Below, one piece after another: positions 8,195-19,154 of a stretch of 64,000 nt of DNA. The notes beneath the pieces were generated by a model that did no database searches, had not been told where the DNA came from, and saw only the letters and a program-made list of their open reading frames with translations. A program made the position numbers and the translations under genes. The stretch is from Shewanella corallii (GTDB lineage Bacteria; Pseudomonadota; Gammaproteobacteria; Enterobacterales; Shewanellaceae), in NCBI RefSeq assembly GCF_023349125.1, contig NZ_JAKIKT010000006.1, positions 62,001-126,000 of the forward strand, written 5' to 3'. Every line of letters starts with the position of its first letter. Positions within the stretch are counted from its first letter, which is position 1.

Positions 8195-9223
8195 TTAGTT
8201 CTGCCAATCCAGAATCACTTTACCGGACAGGCCGGAACGCATGGCGTCGAAGCCCTGCTGGAACTCATCCACCCTATAGTGGTGGGTGATGATAGGGGAA
8301 ATATCCAGACCGGATTGGATCAGACTGGCCATCTTGTACCAGGTCTCAAACATTTCACGGCCATAGATGCCTTTGATAATTAGCCCTTTAAAGATCACCT
8401 GACTCCAGTCGATAGCCATCTCGCCCCCCGGAATACCCAGCATGGCAATCTTGCCGCCATGGTTCATGGTGTCCAGCATGGAGTGGAAGGCTGACGGTAC
8501 GCCAGACATCTCCAGGCCGACATCAAAGCCCTCTGTCATACCAAGCTCGCCCATCACCTGCTTCAGGTCTTCTTTGGCAACGTTGACGGCACGGGTGGCG
8601 CCCATCTTGGTAGCCAGCTCCAGGCGATACTCGTTCACATCTGTGATCACCACATGACGGGCACCCACATGGCGGCATACCGCAGCGGCCATAATGCCGA
8701 TAGGGCCGGCGCCTGTAATCAACACATCTTCACCGACCAGGTCGAATGACAGGGCGGTGTGCACAGCATTACCGAATGGATCGAAGATAGAGGCCAGATC
8801 GTCACTGATATCATCAGGGATTTTGAAGGCGTTGAACGCAGGGATAACCAGATATTCGGCAAAGGCACCCTGACGATTAACCCCAACACCTGAGGTGTTA
8901 CGGCACAGGTGAGTGCGGCCGGCACGACAGTTACGGCAGTGACCACAGGTAATATGGCCTTCACCGGATACCCGATCGCCCACATTGAAACCACGGACTT
9001 CCTGGCCCATACCCACAACTTCGCCCACATATTCGTGGCCAACAATCATAGGCACAGGAATGGTTTTCTGTGACCACTCATCCCAGTTGTAGATATGCAC
9101 ATCGGTACCACAGATTGCAGTTTTGCGGATTTTAATCAGCAAATCGTTGTGACCCACCTCTGGCAGAGGCGCATCCACCATCCAGATACCTTCTTCAGGG
9201 TTCAGTTTGCTCAGTGCTTTCAT
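8195..9223 (-). CDS. tdh: L-threonine 3-dehydrogenase
   Basis: This NAD-dependent zinc enzyme oxidises threonine to 2-amino-3-ketobutyrate, which the upstream gene product kbl then cleaves. In its 342 residues Cys38, His63 and Glu64 form the catalytic zinc site. Cys93, Cys96, Cys99 and Cys107 bind the structural zinc, and GAGPIG marks the Rossmann fold. It starts 3 bp after the kbl stop, so the two are co-transcribed. A GGGGCTG/CAGCCCC hairpin downstream (8146-8167) has no T run, so its role as terminator is doubtful. Confidence 0.96.
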   Translation of the reverse strand: MKALSKLNPEEGIWMVDAPLPEVGHNDLLIKIRKTAICGTDVHIYNWDEWSQKTIPVPMIVGHEYVGEVVGMGQEVRGFNVGDRVSGEGHITCGHCRNCRAGRTHLCRNTSGVGVNRQGAFAEYLVIPAFNAFKIPDDISDDLASIFDPFGNAVHTALSFDLVGEDVLITGAGPIGIMAAAVCRHVGARHVVITDVNEYRLELATKMGATRAVNVAKEDLKQVMGELGMTEGFDVGLEMSGVPSAFHSMLDTMNHGGKIAMLGIPGGEMAIDWSQVIFKGLIIKGIYGREMFETWYKMASLIQSGLDISPIITHHYRVDEFQQGFDAMRSGLSGKVILDWQN

Positions 9224-9226
9224 GAT

Positions 9227-10426
<1,200 letters not shown>

Positions 10427-10723
10427 CTTTCGGTCTCCTTTGTTGGATTAATTATTTCGGTGTCTGGGACGGCTGATTTAGCCGTGACAGAGACCTGGAG
10501 TTGTCCGCATTTTAACCTTAAATTTAGCCGCTCTGACAGTTTTTTTCCCTTAACGTCAGCGTCATTAACTGGGCTTGTGCACAGCTGCAAAATAGATAAG
10601 AAAAGCTAATTAAAAGTGACGGTGCGGCAGGCGGAGATCAGCCTTGCTTTAATCTGACTGGATTGGTATGGGAGGTAGCCAGGAACCCGAATAAGGTCAT
10701 GTTCCTGCTGAGTAAATTCCGGG

Positions 10724-11365
10724 TCAGGCCGCGCGTGCCAGAGACAGGTAATGAGATTCCAGGCGGTTGAAGGTCTCCAGTGAACTTGGCGTTGCATAGC
10801 CACGGAAAATCAGCAGTACCCGCAACAGGCCTTCATACAGATTGCCCTTGGTGATGGAAGCGATACTGGACTGAGTCAGCTGATAGCCAATCCATGACGC
10901 CACAATCATCTTGATGGTATCTGCCAAATCACGCACCTTGTCCTTCTCTATAGTCAGAAATCCATCGGCGCAAAGCTGCTCCAGCACATGGGCACAGCGA
11001 GTCAGGACTTGCTCCTGTGCTTTTAAATATCTGGCCTTAAGCAGCTCATCCCGGCCCAGAATATCCGCCAGATTGGCGTACATAAACCTGAACTGCCACA
11101 TGGTGTAAAACATGGCGTCGAAGTAGCCTACCAGCAACTCAACCGTGACAGGGCCATCTCTATAGGGCTGGAAGCCTGACTCCAGGTGTTCTTCGTACTG
11201 GGTAAAGATGGAGCGGATGATGTCTTCCTTATTACGGAAGTGATAGTAGAGATTGCCCGGACTGATCCCCAGGTGGGCAGCTATATGATTGGTAGTAATG
11301 CTGCGTTCACCGTGTTCGTTAAACAGCTCAAGGCTGGCTAAAACAATCTTGTCGCGGGTTTTCAT
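10724..11365 (-). CDS. TetR/AcrR-family transcriptional regulator
   Basis: The 213-residue protein begins with a textbook TetR helix-turn-helix (about 4-50): KIVLASLELFNEHG, then TTNHIAAHLGISPGNLYYHF. The larger C-terminal ligand-binding and dimerisation part has no signature I recognise. It is transcribed divergently from waaA. Both its ligand and its targets are unknown; genes adjacent to TetR regulators are often targets, so autoregulation and control of waaA are possibilities only. Confidence 0.88.
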   Translation of the reverse strand: MKTRDKIVLASLELFNEHGERSITTNHIAAHLGISPGNLYYHFRNKEDIIRSIFTQYEEHLESGFQPYRDGPVTVELLVGYFDAMFYTMWQFRFMYANLADILGRDELLKARYLKAQEQVLTRCAHVLEQLCADGFLTIEKDKVRDLADTIKMIVASWIGYQLTQSSIASITKGNLYEGLLRVLLIFRGYATPSSLETFNRLESHYLSLARAA

Positions 11366-11503
11366 AACCTGTGGGTTCTCTTATTTATTGTGCCGGAGTA
11401 TGGCCATATAAGGTGCGCTGCATGTCTGACCAACGCCGGAGCGAAGGATTTATGTTAGCATTGCGGCAATTCAACAGGCAAAACCCAATTACCCGGCAAC
11501 TCC

Positions 11504-12781
11504 ATGAACCGTATTGGTTATTCAATTCTTGTTACTCTGCTGAGCCCGCTGTTATTGCTGTATCTGGCCCTGCGTGGTCGAAAAAGCCCTGACTATAAAA
11601 AGCGTTGGGGTGAGCGTTTTGGCATGACCTCGTTACGCTCTACCGATCTGCTGCTGCATTCGGTATCCATGGGGGAGACGCTGGCCGCCGTGCCGCTAAT
11701 CCGCAGATTGCTGAGTCAACACCCTGAATTGACCCTGACAATTACCACTTCAAGCCCGACCGGCTCTGCTGAGGTGGTGAAGGCCTTTGCCAACGAGCTG
11801 CAGGCGGGAAGGGTACAGCACTGTTACCTGCCATTTGATCTGCCTGTTTGTATCAAGCGCTTTATCCGGCAGTTAAGTCCCAAAGTCTGCATCATTATGG
11901 AGACTGAGTTGTGGCCCAATTTAATTCACTATGCCGCCGGCAGTGGTGCAAAAGTGATACTGGCCAATGGCCGCCTGTCTGCCAAGTCGTTTGCCCAGTA
12001 TCAGAAGTGGCCGGGAATATCCGGTCCCATGTTGAGTAAGCTGGATATGCTTGCGGTGCAAACACAGGCAGAAGCTGAGCGTTATGTTGAGCTTGGGGTG
12101 CCAGGTGACAAAGTACAGGTATGTGGCAGCCTGAAGTTTGATCTGCAGCTGGATACCCGGTTGCGCCCCACATCAATGGCGATGCGCACTGAGTGGCACA
12201 AAGCCGATGTGCCACTCTGGGTTGCCGGCAGTATCCACCCCGGAGAGTTTGATGCTGTGCTTGCAGCCCATAAAGCGCTGGTTACTGAGTACCCCCACGC
12301 CATGTTGATTATGGTGCCCCGTCATCCGGAGCAGTTTGATAATGCCGCCGAGGCACTGGTGGCAAGTGGTCTGAAATTTGTGCGTCGCAGTGAAGGTACA
12401 CCCGTTGGAGCGGATACTCAGGTGCTGCTGGGGGATACCATGGGGGAGATGCTCAAATGGTATGGTGCTGCTGATTTTGCCTTTGTGGGTGGCAGTCTGA
12501 TCGTCCATGGTGGTCATAACCCGCTGGAAGCCGCCGCACTGGGCTTGCCAGTGATGATGGGACCTAACTACAGAGACTTTCTGGAGATCACTGAAATGCT
12601 GCAGCAAGCTGGCAACCTGAGCGTGGTGCCGGATGCCGAAGCGCTTGTTACCAAAGTGCTGGCGCTGGCCTCGAGTGCCGCGATTCGAGAGTTAGCCGGT
12701 AAGGGGGGCTTCGAAGTTTTGGAGCGTAACCGGGGCGCACTGCAACGCCAGTTTGCGCTGGTGGATAATTATCTAAACTGA
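11504..12781 (+). CDS. waaA: 3-deoxy-D-manno-octulosonic acid (Kdo) transferase
   Basis: The enzyme adds Kdo from CMP-Kdo to the lipid A precursor at the inner face of the cytoplasmic membrane. Its 425 residues begin with a membrane anchor (about 4-22). The early conserved motif around SMGETLAAVPLIRRL and the C-terminal GGSLIVHGGHNPLEAAALGLPV donor-binding motif of GT30 enzymes are both present. The presence of kdkA next door implies mono-Kdo transfer followed by phosphorylation, as in Haemophilus and Vibrio; that is inference. A perfect 9-bp hairpin overlaps the stop codon. Confidence 0.93.
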   Translation: MNRIGYSILVTLLSPLLLLYLALRGRKSPDYKKRWGERFGMTSLRSTDLLLHSVSMGETLAAVPLIRRLLSQHPELTLTITTSSPTGSAEVVKAFANELQAGRVQHCYLPFDLPVCIKRFIRQLSPKVCIIMETELWPNLIHYAAGSGAKVILANGRLSAKSFAQYQKWPGISGPMLSKLDMLAVQTQAEAERYVELGVPGDKVQVCGSLKFDLQLDTRLRPTSMAMRTEWHKADVPLWVAGSIHPGEFDAVLAAHKALVTEYPHAMLIMVPRHPEQFDNAAEALVASGLKFVRRSEGTPVGADTQVLLGDTMGEMLKWYGAADFAFVGGSLIVHGGHNPLEAAALGLPVMMGPNYRDFLEITEMLQQAGNLSVVPDAEALVTKVLALASSAAIRELAGKGGFEVLERNRGALQRQFALVDNYLN

Positions 12782-12800
12782 GTCTGTGCATCAGACTCAG
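12778..12800 (+). other. 9-bp perfect hairpin overlapping the waaA stop codon
   Basis: CTGAGTCTG, a 5-nt loop, then CAGACTCAG. No T run follows, so it is not a standard intrinsic terminator. It could stabilise the mRNA 3' end. Confidence 0.35.
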
Positions 12801-12861
12801 GGGAGAGATAGATGTGCAGGACCGGTGTCATAGTAATTAGCTGACAAGTAGCCGATTGTGC

Positions 12862-13650
12862 TCAGTGGCGACTGACTCTTGAGTTGGCCCGGTTGGTACC
12901 GTTATAGCCTTTCAGCAGTGACATCCAGTTCTCCTCAGTAAATGCCAGCTGTGGGCATTTGCCCTGTTCTTTTTTGAAGGATCTGTGCAGGCGGTCGAGA
13001 TTGGAAGCTTGCCAGTGATGGGCCACGGGGCGAATTGCGCCACGGTCAAAGTCAATCAGGTGGAAGCCTTCTTGAGACAAGAGGATATTTTTGGCATTCA
13101 AATCGGCATGGAAAACCCCGCGATTGTGAAACTGGGCAATACACTCACCCAACGCCTGCCACTGCTGCTCATCCATTTCCTGCTCTGACAGTACTGCCAC
13201 CAGATCTTTGGCCCCCTGAATACGTTCAATCAGGATATCACCACTGTATCCCAGACCCTGTTTACGGATTTGTGCGGCTATGGGTCTGGGTACCGGAAAG
13301 CCCTCTTTAAACAGAATATCCAGCAGCTTAAGTTCTGCTGCCGGGCGGGTACGTTCGAGGCCGGTATAAAAGTAGGTATCTTTGGACAGTTTGGCCATCA
13401 GGCCGCCGCGCCAGTAGTGTCTCAGCACCCAGTGTTCATTAGCCTGCTGTGGCTGATAATGAATAAACCAGGTGGTGTAGCGCCCCTTGGATGTACCCTC
13501 AATGGCATCTTGTTGTTGCCAGAATTCCGAATCAAACCAGTCGCTTGTAACGCCGCTGAGATCGCTTGCCAGCACCAACCAGCCATTGGAATGGGATGAG
13601 CCAGAGTGAGAGCCAGCAGTTAGAGGTAATGTTTTCAATTCAGACGGCAT
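12862..13650 (-). CDS. kdkA: Kdo kinase (3-deoxy-D-manno-octulosonic acid kinase)
   Basis: KdkA phosphorylates the single Kdo of the LPS inner core at O4. The 262-residue protein has the small lipopolysaccharide-kinase fold. WVLRHYWRGG supplies a lysine/arginine-rich N-lobe strand, HADLNAKN (about 192-199) is the catalytic loop, and FDRG replaces the kinase DFG. It lies opposite to waaA and the following glycosyltransferase gene, between them. Organisms with KdkA usually have a monofunctional WaaA, which agrees with the neighbour. Confidence 0.92.
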   Translation of the reverse strand: MPSELKTLPLTAGSHSGSSHSNGWLVLASDLSGVTSDWFDSEFWQQQDAIEGTSKGRYTTWFIHYQPQQANEHWVLRHYWRGGLMAKLSKDTYFYTGLERTRPAAELKLLDILFKEGFPVPRPIAAQIRKQGLGYSGDILIERIQGAKDLVAVLSEQEMDEQQWQALGECIAQFHNRGVFHADLNAKNILLSQEGFHLIDFDRGAIRPVAHHWQASNLDRLHRSFKKEQGKCPQLAFTEENWMSLLKGYNGTNRANSRVSRH

Positions 13651-13741
13651 AGAATATCGGCAAGATCGTGGAACCTGGCGCTATTCTACATTAAGATCCA
13701 CGCCTTGCATTTATTTAGCTTTGAGAGCGACCAGCCTGCCT

Positions 13742-14788
13742 ATGAGCCTGAATTTGTCTGAAATGAAGTCACTGTGTGTGTTGCGCCTGTCCGCCATTGG
13801 CGACGTGTGCCACGCAGTTGCAATGGTGCAGGCGATTCAGCGCCAATATCCCGATCTGGCGATTACCTGGGTGATAGGCAAGGTGGAGTATCAACTGCTC
13901 AAGCACCTGCCCGGCATCGAGTTTGTTATTTTCGATAAATCCAAAGGTTGGCGCAGTTACCTTGAGTTGCGCAGTGCCCTTAAGGGCCAGAAGTTTGATG
14001 TGCTTTTGCATATGCAGGTGGCACTGAGGGCAACTATTGCTTCACTGATGATCCCGGCCAAAATCCGTATTGGTTTTGACCGTGCCCGCGCAAAAGAGGG
14101 GCAGTTTCTGGTGACCAATGAAAGGGTAGAGGCTCAGGACTCTCCCCATGTACTGGATGGCTTTATGGCCTTTGCCCGTAAAATTGGCGTGCAGGACACC
14201 GAGCTCAAATGGAATATTCCTGTGCCGGAGGCTGACACTGAGTTTGCCAAATCCCATATTCCAGACGGCGGCAAGGCCCTGATTATCTGCCCTGCAGCCA
14301 GTAAAGCTGAGCGCAATTGGATGCCTGACAGATACGCTGCCATTGCAGATTATGCCGTAGAGAAAGGCTTTAAGGTCTATCTGTGTGGCGGTCCCAGTGC
14401 GCTGGAAAAACAGCTGTCAGCCGACATCATCAGTCACTCCAACACTGAGTTGACCAATCTGGTTGGACAAACCAGTCTGACTCAAATGCTGGCTCTGCTG
14501 AAGCAGGCATCATTGGTTATCGCCCCGGATACCGGCCCGGCCCATATGGCGGTCACCCAGGGGACGCCAGTGATTGGTTTGTATGCCCACTCCAACCCGG
14601 GCCGCACTGGTCCTTATCTATACCGTGATTATGTCGCCAGTGTGTACCATGAGGTTGTCCGTGAGCAGTACCCTGCAGGTGAAATCCCCTGGGGTAAACG
14701 TGCTAAAGGCAGTGATTTGATGAGCCGGATAAGTGTGGAGTCGGTTAAGCAAAACTTCGATGCTGTGGTTGCCAAGCTTGATATCTGA
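13742..14788 (+). CDS. glycosyltransferase family 9 (heptosyltransferase-like), LPS core
   Basis: The protein (348 residues from ATG 13742) has GT9 features: an N-terminal LCVLRLSAIGDVCHAVAMVQAI segment and a C-terminal LVIAPDTGPAHMAVTQGTPVIGLY donor-binding motif. Such enzymes transfer heptose from ADP-heptose to the LPS core. Its exact acceptor (WaaC, WaaF or WaaQ type) cannot be read from sequence. The frame is open to a TTG at 13721; alternative ATG codons are 13742 and 13763 (MKSLCVLRL), and none has a convincing ribosome binding site. It heads a three-gene forward LPS operon. Confidence 0.85.
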   Translation: MSLNLSEMKSLCVLRLSAIGDVCHAVAMVQAIQRQYPDLAITWVIGKVEYQLLKHLPGIEFVIFDKSKGWRSYLELRSALKGQKFDVLLHMQVALRATIASLMIPAKIRIGFDRARAKEGQFLVTNERVEAQDSPHVLDGFMAFARKIGVQDTELKWNIPVPEADTEFAKSHIPDGGKALIICPAASKAERNWMPDRYAAIADYAVEKGFKVYLCGGPSALEKQLSADIISHSNTELTNLVGQTSLTQMLALLKQASLVIAPDTGPAHMAVTQGTPVIGLYAHSNPGRTGPYLYRDYVASVYHEVVREQYPAGEIPWGKRAKGSDLMSRISVESVKQNFDAVVAKLDI

Positions 14789-14802
14789 ATCTGAATCTGA
14801 AT
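14783..14802 (+). repeat. short tandem hexanucleotide repeat
   Basis: About three copies of TGAATC lie immediately around the stop codon of the GT9 gene and before the next start. Too short to call phase-variable. Confidence 0.4.
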
Positions 14803-14816
14803 TCGAGAGAAGTTAT

Positions 14817-15887
14817 ATGTCCAGGTCTCCCAGAGTGTTGTTCGTTCCCGTTTCTTCAGCGGAAGGAATTGGCGAATACATGCGCTCCGTTATTTTGGCG
14901 GATGCTATCCGTCAGCAGTGGCCGGATGCAGACATTCAATTTGTACTAAGCCGTCAGGCGCCTTATGCATCTTCATGTCCTTATCCCGCCACTTTGCTGG
15001 ATCAAAGCCCTACCAAGGAAGTTAAGGCGGTGAACCAACTGATGCAGACATTTAAGCCTGAGCTGGTGGTGTTTGATGCTTCAGGACGAAAGTCTCAATT
15101 ACAACAGGCCCATAAACTTGGTGCCAAAGTGATTTTTATCAGTCAGCACAAGCGTAAGCGCAGTCGTGGTATGAAGCTTGGCCGCGCCATGGTGACAGAC
15201 AGCCACTGGGTAGTGCAGCCAGAGTTTGTTATCGGTCCTGTTTCTGCTTTGGATAAGTTTAAGCTTAAGCTAATTGGCAAGCAGGAGCCTATCTTTACCG
15301 GCCCGGTTTTTACTAATCCTGATATTGAACTCCAATCTGAGCTGCTTAAACAATATGGCCTGACTGCCGGCGAGTTTGTGATCTTCAATGCAGGCTCTGG
15401 TGGCCACAAGGTTGGTGATTCGCTGGCTGCTGATATCTTTGCTGAGACCGCCAAATCTGGTTATCAGGACTCAGGTCTGAAAAGTCTTATGGTCTTCGGC
15501 CCCAATTATCCCGGCCCCATGCAACAGTTTGAAGGCGTTATATCGGTAGCTGCATTGTCCAACGCAGAATTTATCAATCTGCTTGCTGCTTCCAAGGCCG
15601 CAGTGCTCAGCGGGGGGGATACTCTGCTCCAGGCTATTGCATTGAAAGTTCCTACTTTGACTGCGCCTGTATCAAAGGATCAGCCTGCCCGTATTGCTGC
15701 CTGTGAACAGGAAGGCTTGATTTTAGCCTGTGAAACCAAAGAAAAGCCGATGCTTATGGCATACCAGCAGCTGCTGACTGAGGCTTGCCTACAGCAGTTG
15801 AAAGAGAAGATGGATACCAGCCCGGGAATGAATGGGCTGCAAATTGGCATGGCCGAAATAAAGCGATTGCTGGGAGATGACAAGTGA
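14817..15887 (+). CDS. MurG/GT-B-like glycosyltransferase, surface polysaccharide
   Basis: The 356-residue protein resembles the GT-B fold. Its N-terminal RVLFVPVSSAEGIGEYMRSVILADAI segment and C-terminal AAVLSGGDTLLQAIALKVPTLTAPV motif correspond to the nucleotide-sugar site of MurG-like enzymes. I cannot name the sugar. The frame runs open to 14733 inside the previous gene, but GAGAGAAGTTAT directly upstream of the ATG at 14817 marks the true start. Its stop overlaps the GTG of the next gene, so translation is probably coupled. Confidence 0.7.
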   Translation: MSRSPRVLFVPVSSAEGIGEYMRSVILADAIRQQWPDADIQFVLSRQAPYASSCPYPATLLDQSPTKEVKAVNQLMQTFKPELVVFDASGRKSQLQQAHKLGAKVIFISQHKRKRSRGMKLGRAMVTDSHWVVQPEFVIGPVSALDKFKLKLIGKQEPIFTGPVFTNPDIELQSELLKQYGLTAGEFVIFNAGSGGHKVGDSLAADIFAETAKSGYQDSGLKSLMVFGPNYPGPMQQFEGVISVAALSNAEFINLLAASKAAVLSGGDTLLQAIALKVPTLTAPVSKDQPARIAACEQEGLILACETKEKPMLMAYQQLLTEACLQQLKEKMDTSPGMNGLQIGMAEIKRLLGDDK

Positions 15888-16975
15888 CAAAAAGAATTGC
15901 GATAGCGATCGACAGTCTGGCTGGCGGTGGTGCTGAAAAAGTGATGCTGACCTTGGCTTCCAGTCTTATAGAGCTGGGCCATGAGCCTCATTTACTGGTT
16001 TTACAGAATCATTGTCATCACGAAGTGCCTGCCAATATTCCAGTACATTTTTGTTTTGCCCAGAACGAAAAAAACCTGGATAGCTTTTGGAAACTTAGCC
16101 AGTCCGTTGCGCGGCTGAAGCAGTTTATCGACCAGGTGCAGCAAGAGGTTGGTAAATTTGACCTGTTCCTGTCTAATCTGGATAAAACCAATCTGCTGAT
16201 GTCCAGAACTCAAGTATCCCCGCTGTATTTTGTGGTGCACAACTCTGTTGAAGAGGAATTGGCAAGGCAGCGAAAGCTGGGGCCATTTGCATACTGGGAT
16301 ATGATTCGTGCCAAGAAAGCCCTGAATGGTCAGCATTTGATTACCGTGTCAAATGGGATTGCCGGTGAAATCGCGTCTAAAGCAAGAATTCACCCAGCGT
16401 CGATGCAAACCATTTATAACCCATTCGAATTGGAACGCATTGCCACGCAAGCGAACATGTCTGCCCAAGGGATACCTGACGGGGACTACATGGTGCATGT
16501 TGGGCGATTTGCACGGCAAAAGCGCCATGACATCTTGTTTCAGGCGTTGGCCAGTATGAAACACACATTGCCTTTGGTACTACTTTGCAACAATAAAAAG
16601 AAAGCGTTGAAAGTGGCTCGTAAGTATGGAGTCGAAGACAGAGTGATCGTGCCAGGATTTCAGACTAATCCTTATCCCTGGATTAAGCAGGCGAGATTGC
16701 TGGCATTGAGCTCAGATTATGAAGGATTGCCAACCGTGCTGATTGAAGCCCTGGCAGTTGGCACGCCCGTGGTTAGCACTAATTGCGATCACGGGCCCAA
16801 GGAGATTCTGCTGGATGAGTTGCAGCAGTATCTGGTGCCGCGACGGGATCCTTTGGCTCTCGCTGAAAAACTGGATAATGCCCTGGATTTCTATCCTGAT
16901 TGCTCCAATGCCAAGATATTGGCTCAGGTGGGCGCTCAAACCGTTGCTGAAAAGTACCTCGCTTTAATCAATTAA
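15884..16975 (+). CDS. glycosyltransferase family 4, LPS core
   Basis: The 363-residue GT-B enzyme starts with GTG in a four-base GTGA overlap with the previous stop. It has AIDSLAGGGAEKVMLTLASSL at the N-terminus (GGGAEK acceptor-domain loop), GRFARQKRHDILFQA, and the GT4 signature SSDYEGLPTVLIEALAVGTPVVS with the conserved EGLP and E...G residues. Donor and acceptor are unknown; context says LPS core or O-antigen. It is the last gene of the forward unit, ending at a perfect bidirectional terminator. Confidence 0.85.
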   Translation: MTKRIAIAIDSLAGGGAEKVMLTLASSLIELGHEPHLLVLQNHCHHEVPANIPVHFCFAQNEKNLDSFWKLSQSVARLKQFIDQVQQEVGKFDLFLSNLDKTNLLMSRTQVSPLYFVVHNSVEEELARQRKLGPFAYWDMIRAKKALNGQHLITVSNGIAGEIASKARIHPASMQTIYNPFELERIATQANMSAQGIPDGDYMVHVGRFARQKRHDILFQALASMKHTLPLVLLCNNKKKALKVARKYGVEDRVIVPGFQTNPYPWIKQARLLALSSDYEGLPTVLIEALAVGTPVVSTNCDHGPKEILLDELQQYLVPRRDPLALAEKLDNALDFYPDCSNAKILAQVGAQTVAEKYLALIN

Positions 16976-16989
16976 GGATTATGTGTAGT

Positions 16990-17015
16990 AAAAAGGAGCC
17001 TTGTGGCTCCTTTTT
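16990..17015. terminator. bidirectional terminator between convergent LPS operons
   Basis: A perfect 11-bp stem AAAAAGGAGCC/GGCTCCTTTTT with loop TTGT has T runs on both strands. It lies between the forward GT4 gene and the reverse WavE gene. Confidence 0.9.
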
Positions 17016-17022
17016 CATTGCT

Positions 17023-17994
17023 TTATTTACCTTGTTTTAATCGATGTTTTAAGTGACTCAATGGCATTTTCAGTAGTCTCCGCCAGCCAATTGAGTAAAA
17101 CAGCTCTACATTAGACGCCGGGTAACTGGAGTCGCAATATTTCTTGTAAAAGAGTAACCAGTCCAGGTGGCTTATCTCATTCGGGCGCTTTGACCTTGGG
17201 ATAAACCTGTCAATCAATCCCAGCCCGATCTGCTGTGGTTCAAGTACCACAAAGTTTGACGCCATAAACCTATCCCAATATTCCAGCATTTCCGGCGTAG
17301 CATGATGTCGGTGTTCCAGATAGGGGACATCCGCAGATAGCTGCTGTAACCAGGTGTTGCAGTATATTTGTTCCGCATGGGGGCAGGTATTTGGTGCGCC
17401 TCTGTGCTGGGGGTGACCTCGTCGCTCTTCATCAAAGGGCAGATCTTTAAACAGAGGGATGTCCCAGATTGCCAGCAAGTCCATGGTTCGACCAAAGTGA
17501 AAAAAGTCACTGGGTAACATCACCACTTTCTGCCCATCACAGTAGCGCCTGAAGTAGCTGGTATTTACCACCACCCGCTCCTGAAACAGGCTATCGGCTA
17601 GGCAACGCTGGGGATAGGCTTGCTGGGCCCTGACAAAATCGCTGCTGGTCAGAAAGTTATCTGACCTTAACTTTACAGCGTAAGGTGTCTTGACCTCACG
17701 AAGTCCTGCAGCACTGGACACTAATTGGCGATTAAAGTTGAGATAGCCGGGTTTTCCCTGTGCGTCGTAGGATGAGATGGTTGGGCCGGGATCTTCATTT
17801 AACAATAAAAGATCTGGTTCCAGGCCTTCGCAGTTTTGTCCTGCCCAGGTTGATAGAATTATTGTCGCTCCCGGCAGATGTTCACGGATGCTCTGCAGGC
17901 ATTTATGTGTGATGCCTGTTTCCTGAGCCCGCCCATGGTAAGCCTGCACCGGCCCCTGAACAACGACACTGATATCTTTAAATTCGATGACCAT
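17023..17994 (-). CDS. WavE-family lipopolysaccharide synthesis protein (copy 2)
   Basis: The 323-residue protein belongs to the WavE family first described in the Vibrio cholerae LPS core cluster. Conserved features are ISVVVQGPV at the start, IILSTWAGQN, LLNEDPGP and the acidic VKLRSDNF motif, which resembles a DxD-like metal/nucleotide site of GT-A enzymes. Its reaction is not established. It is the last gene of the reverse polysaccharide operon, 175 bp downstream of a paralogue that shares these motifs. Confidence 0.85.
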   Translation of the reverse strand: MVIEFKDISVVVQGPVQAYHGRAQETGITHKCLQSIREHLPGATIILSTWAGQNCEGLEPDLLLLNEDPGPTISSYDAQGKPGYLNFNRQLVSSAAGLREVKTPYAVKLRSDNFLTSSDFVRAQQAYPQRCLADSLFQERVVVNTSYFRRYCDGQKVVMLPSDFFHFGRTMDLLAIWDIPLFKDLPFDEERRGHPQHRGAPNTCPHAEQIYCNTWLQQLSADVPYLEHRHHATPEMLEYWDRFMASNFVVLEPQQIGLGLIDRFIPRSKRPNEISHLDWLLFYKKYCDSSYPASNVELFYSIGWRRLLKMPLSHLKHRLKQGK

Positions 17995-18169
17995 TAGGAA
18001 ACAACTGTAGTACGCGAGTTAATTAAGCGTATGGTACTACTTTTTTAATGTAAATCAGTTGATTTGCTTAATTTTGTGAGCGATTGCGGATTAAGTCTTA
18101 GGGCAGAGGTTCAGGGGGATATGTAAGGTTCTGAACCTCCTATTGCCGAAATGATGGTACGTAATGAGG

Positions 18170-19150
18170 TCAGTTATTAAGTGGTTTTGGCTTCTTCAAG
18201 CTTTGTTTGATGATTTCAAACGGTGCTTTTATCTGGCGGTAGATACCTGTTTCCATCCAGAACCTTTGCTGAGGCAGATAATAGCTGGTGTCACAATATT
18301 TTTGGTACAGAGCTTGCCACTCCACTGAGGAGATTTCATTGGCGCGACTTTTGTCTGCTTTAAGGCGTGCTGTGGTTGCGACTCCCGCATTGTTAGCTTC
18401 TGCAACAATCAGATTATTGGACAGCAGCAATTGCCATTCACGCAGGAGACTCTCATCACTGTCGTGGTGAAAGTTAAGCATCCTGGAGTCCGGGTTTAGT
18501 TTGGTCAGCCATTTGCTACAGAACAATTGTTCCGTGGACAGCACTCTTTCCGGGAAATAGGCGTATTGGGACTTACCCTTTATGTCTGGATTGTAAGGGT
18601 AGTCAGGTTGCAGTGGGATATCCCACATTTTAAGCAGATCCGTGGTCAGTCCGTATGCAAACAAATCACACAGGTGCCTGACAATACGTCTACCAGCAGT
18701 TTGCATCTTGGTGAACCTGTGTAAAACCACCACTCTTTCGTCAAGTAGTTTCAGTACTTCACTGCGCTTTGGAAATGCTTGTTGCAGCCCCACGAAACCT
18801 GAATGCAGCAAATAGTTATCACTGCGTAACTTGACAGCATATCGGGTACTGACTTTTTTAAGCCCCTCTCTGACTGCAACAATCTGACGGTTATTATTTT
18901 CCTTGTAGGGCAATCCATCAGGATAGTAACCCATGATGTTGGGACCGGGATCCTGATTTAATACCACTTCATCGACATCCAGGTCGGCAACATTTTGTCC
19001 TTCCCAGGTCGATAGGATTATCTTGGCCCCCGGGAGATGTTGCCTGACAGAATTGATGCCAAGTAAGGTAATACCTTGTTCCATCCCCCTTTCCGGCAAG
19101 GCATTAACGGGCCCATGAATCACTACACTGATATCTGGAAACTGAGGCAT
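18170..19150 (-). CDS. WavE-family lipopolysaccharide synthesis protein (copy 1)
   Basis: The 326-residue paralogue of the following gene has ISVVIHGPV, IILSTWEGQN, VVLNQDPGP and VKLRSDNY at matching positions, while the C-terminal halves differ more. The frame extends to 19216 within the preceding gene, but GGAAAG before the ATG at 19150 and alignment with the paralogue give the start, four bases after the nucleotidyltransferase stop. The pair probably arose by tandem duplication and may act on successive core sugars (inference). Confidence 0.85.
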   Translation of the reverse strand: MPQFPDISVVIHGPVNALPERGMEQGITLLGINSVRQHLPGAKIILSTWEGQNVADLDVDEVVLNQDPGPNIMGYYPDGLPYKENNNRQIVAVREGLKKVSTRYAVKLRSDNYLLHSGFVGLQQAFPKRSEVLKLLDERVVVLHRFTKMQTAGRRIVRHLCDLFAYGLTTDLLKMWDIPLQPDYPYNPDIKGKSQYAYFPERVLSTEQLFCSKWLTKLNPDSRMLNFHHDSDESLLREWQLLLSNNLIVAEANNAGVATTARLKADKSRANEISSVEWQALYQKYCDTSYYLPQQRFWMETGIYRQIKAPFEIIKQSLKKPKPLNN

Positions 19151-19154
19151 AGGT

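Noticed and set aside
14783..14802. TGAATC tandem repeat as a phase-variation switch
   Set aside because: Only about three units, located at a stop codon rather than inside a coding frame or promoter spacer.
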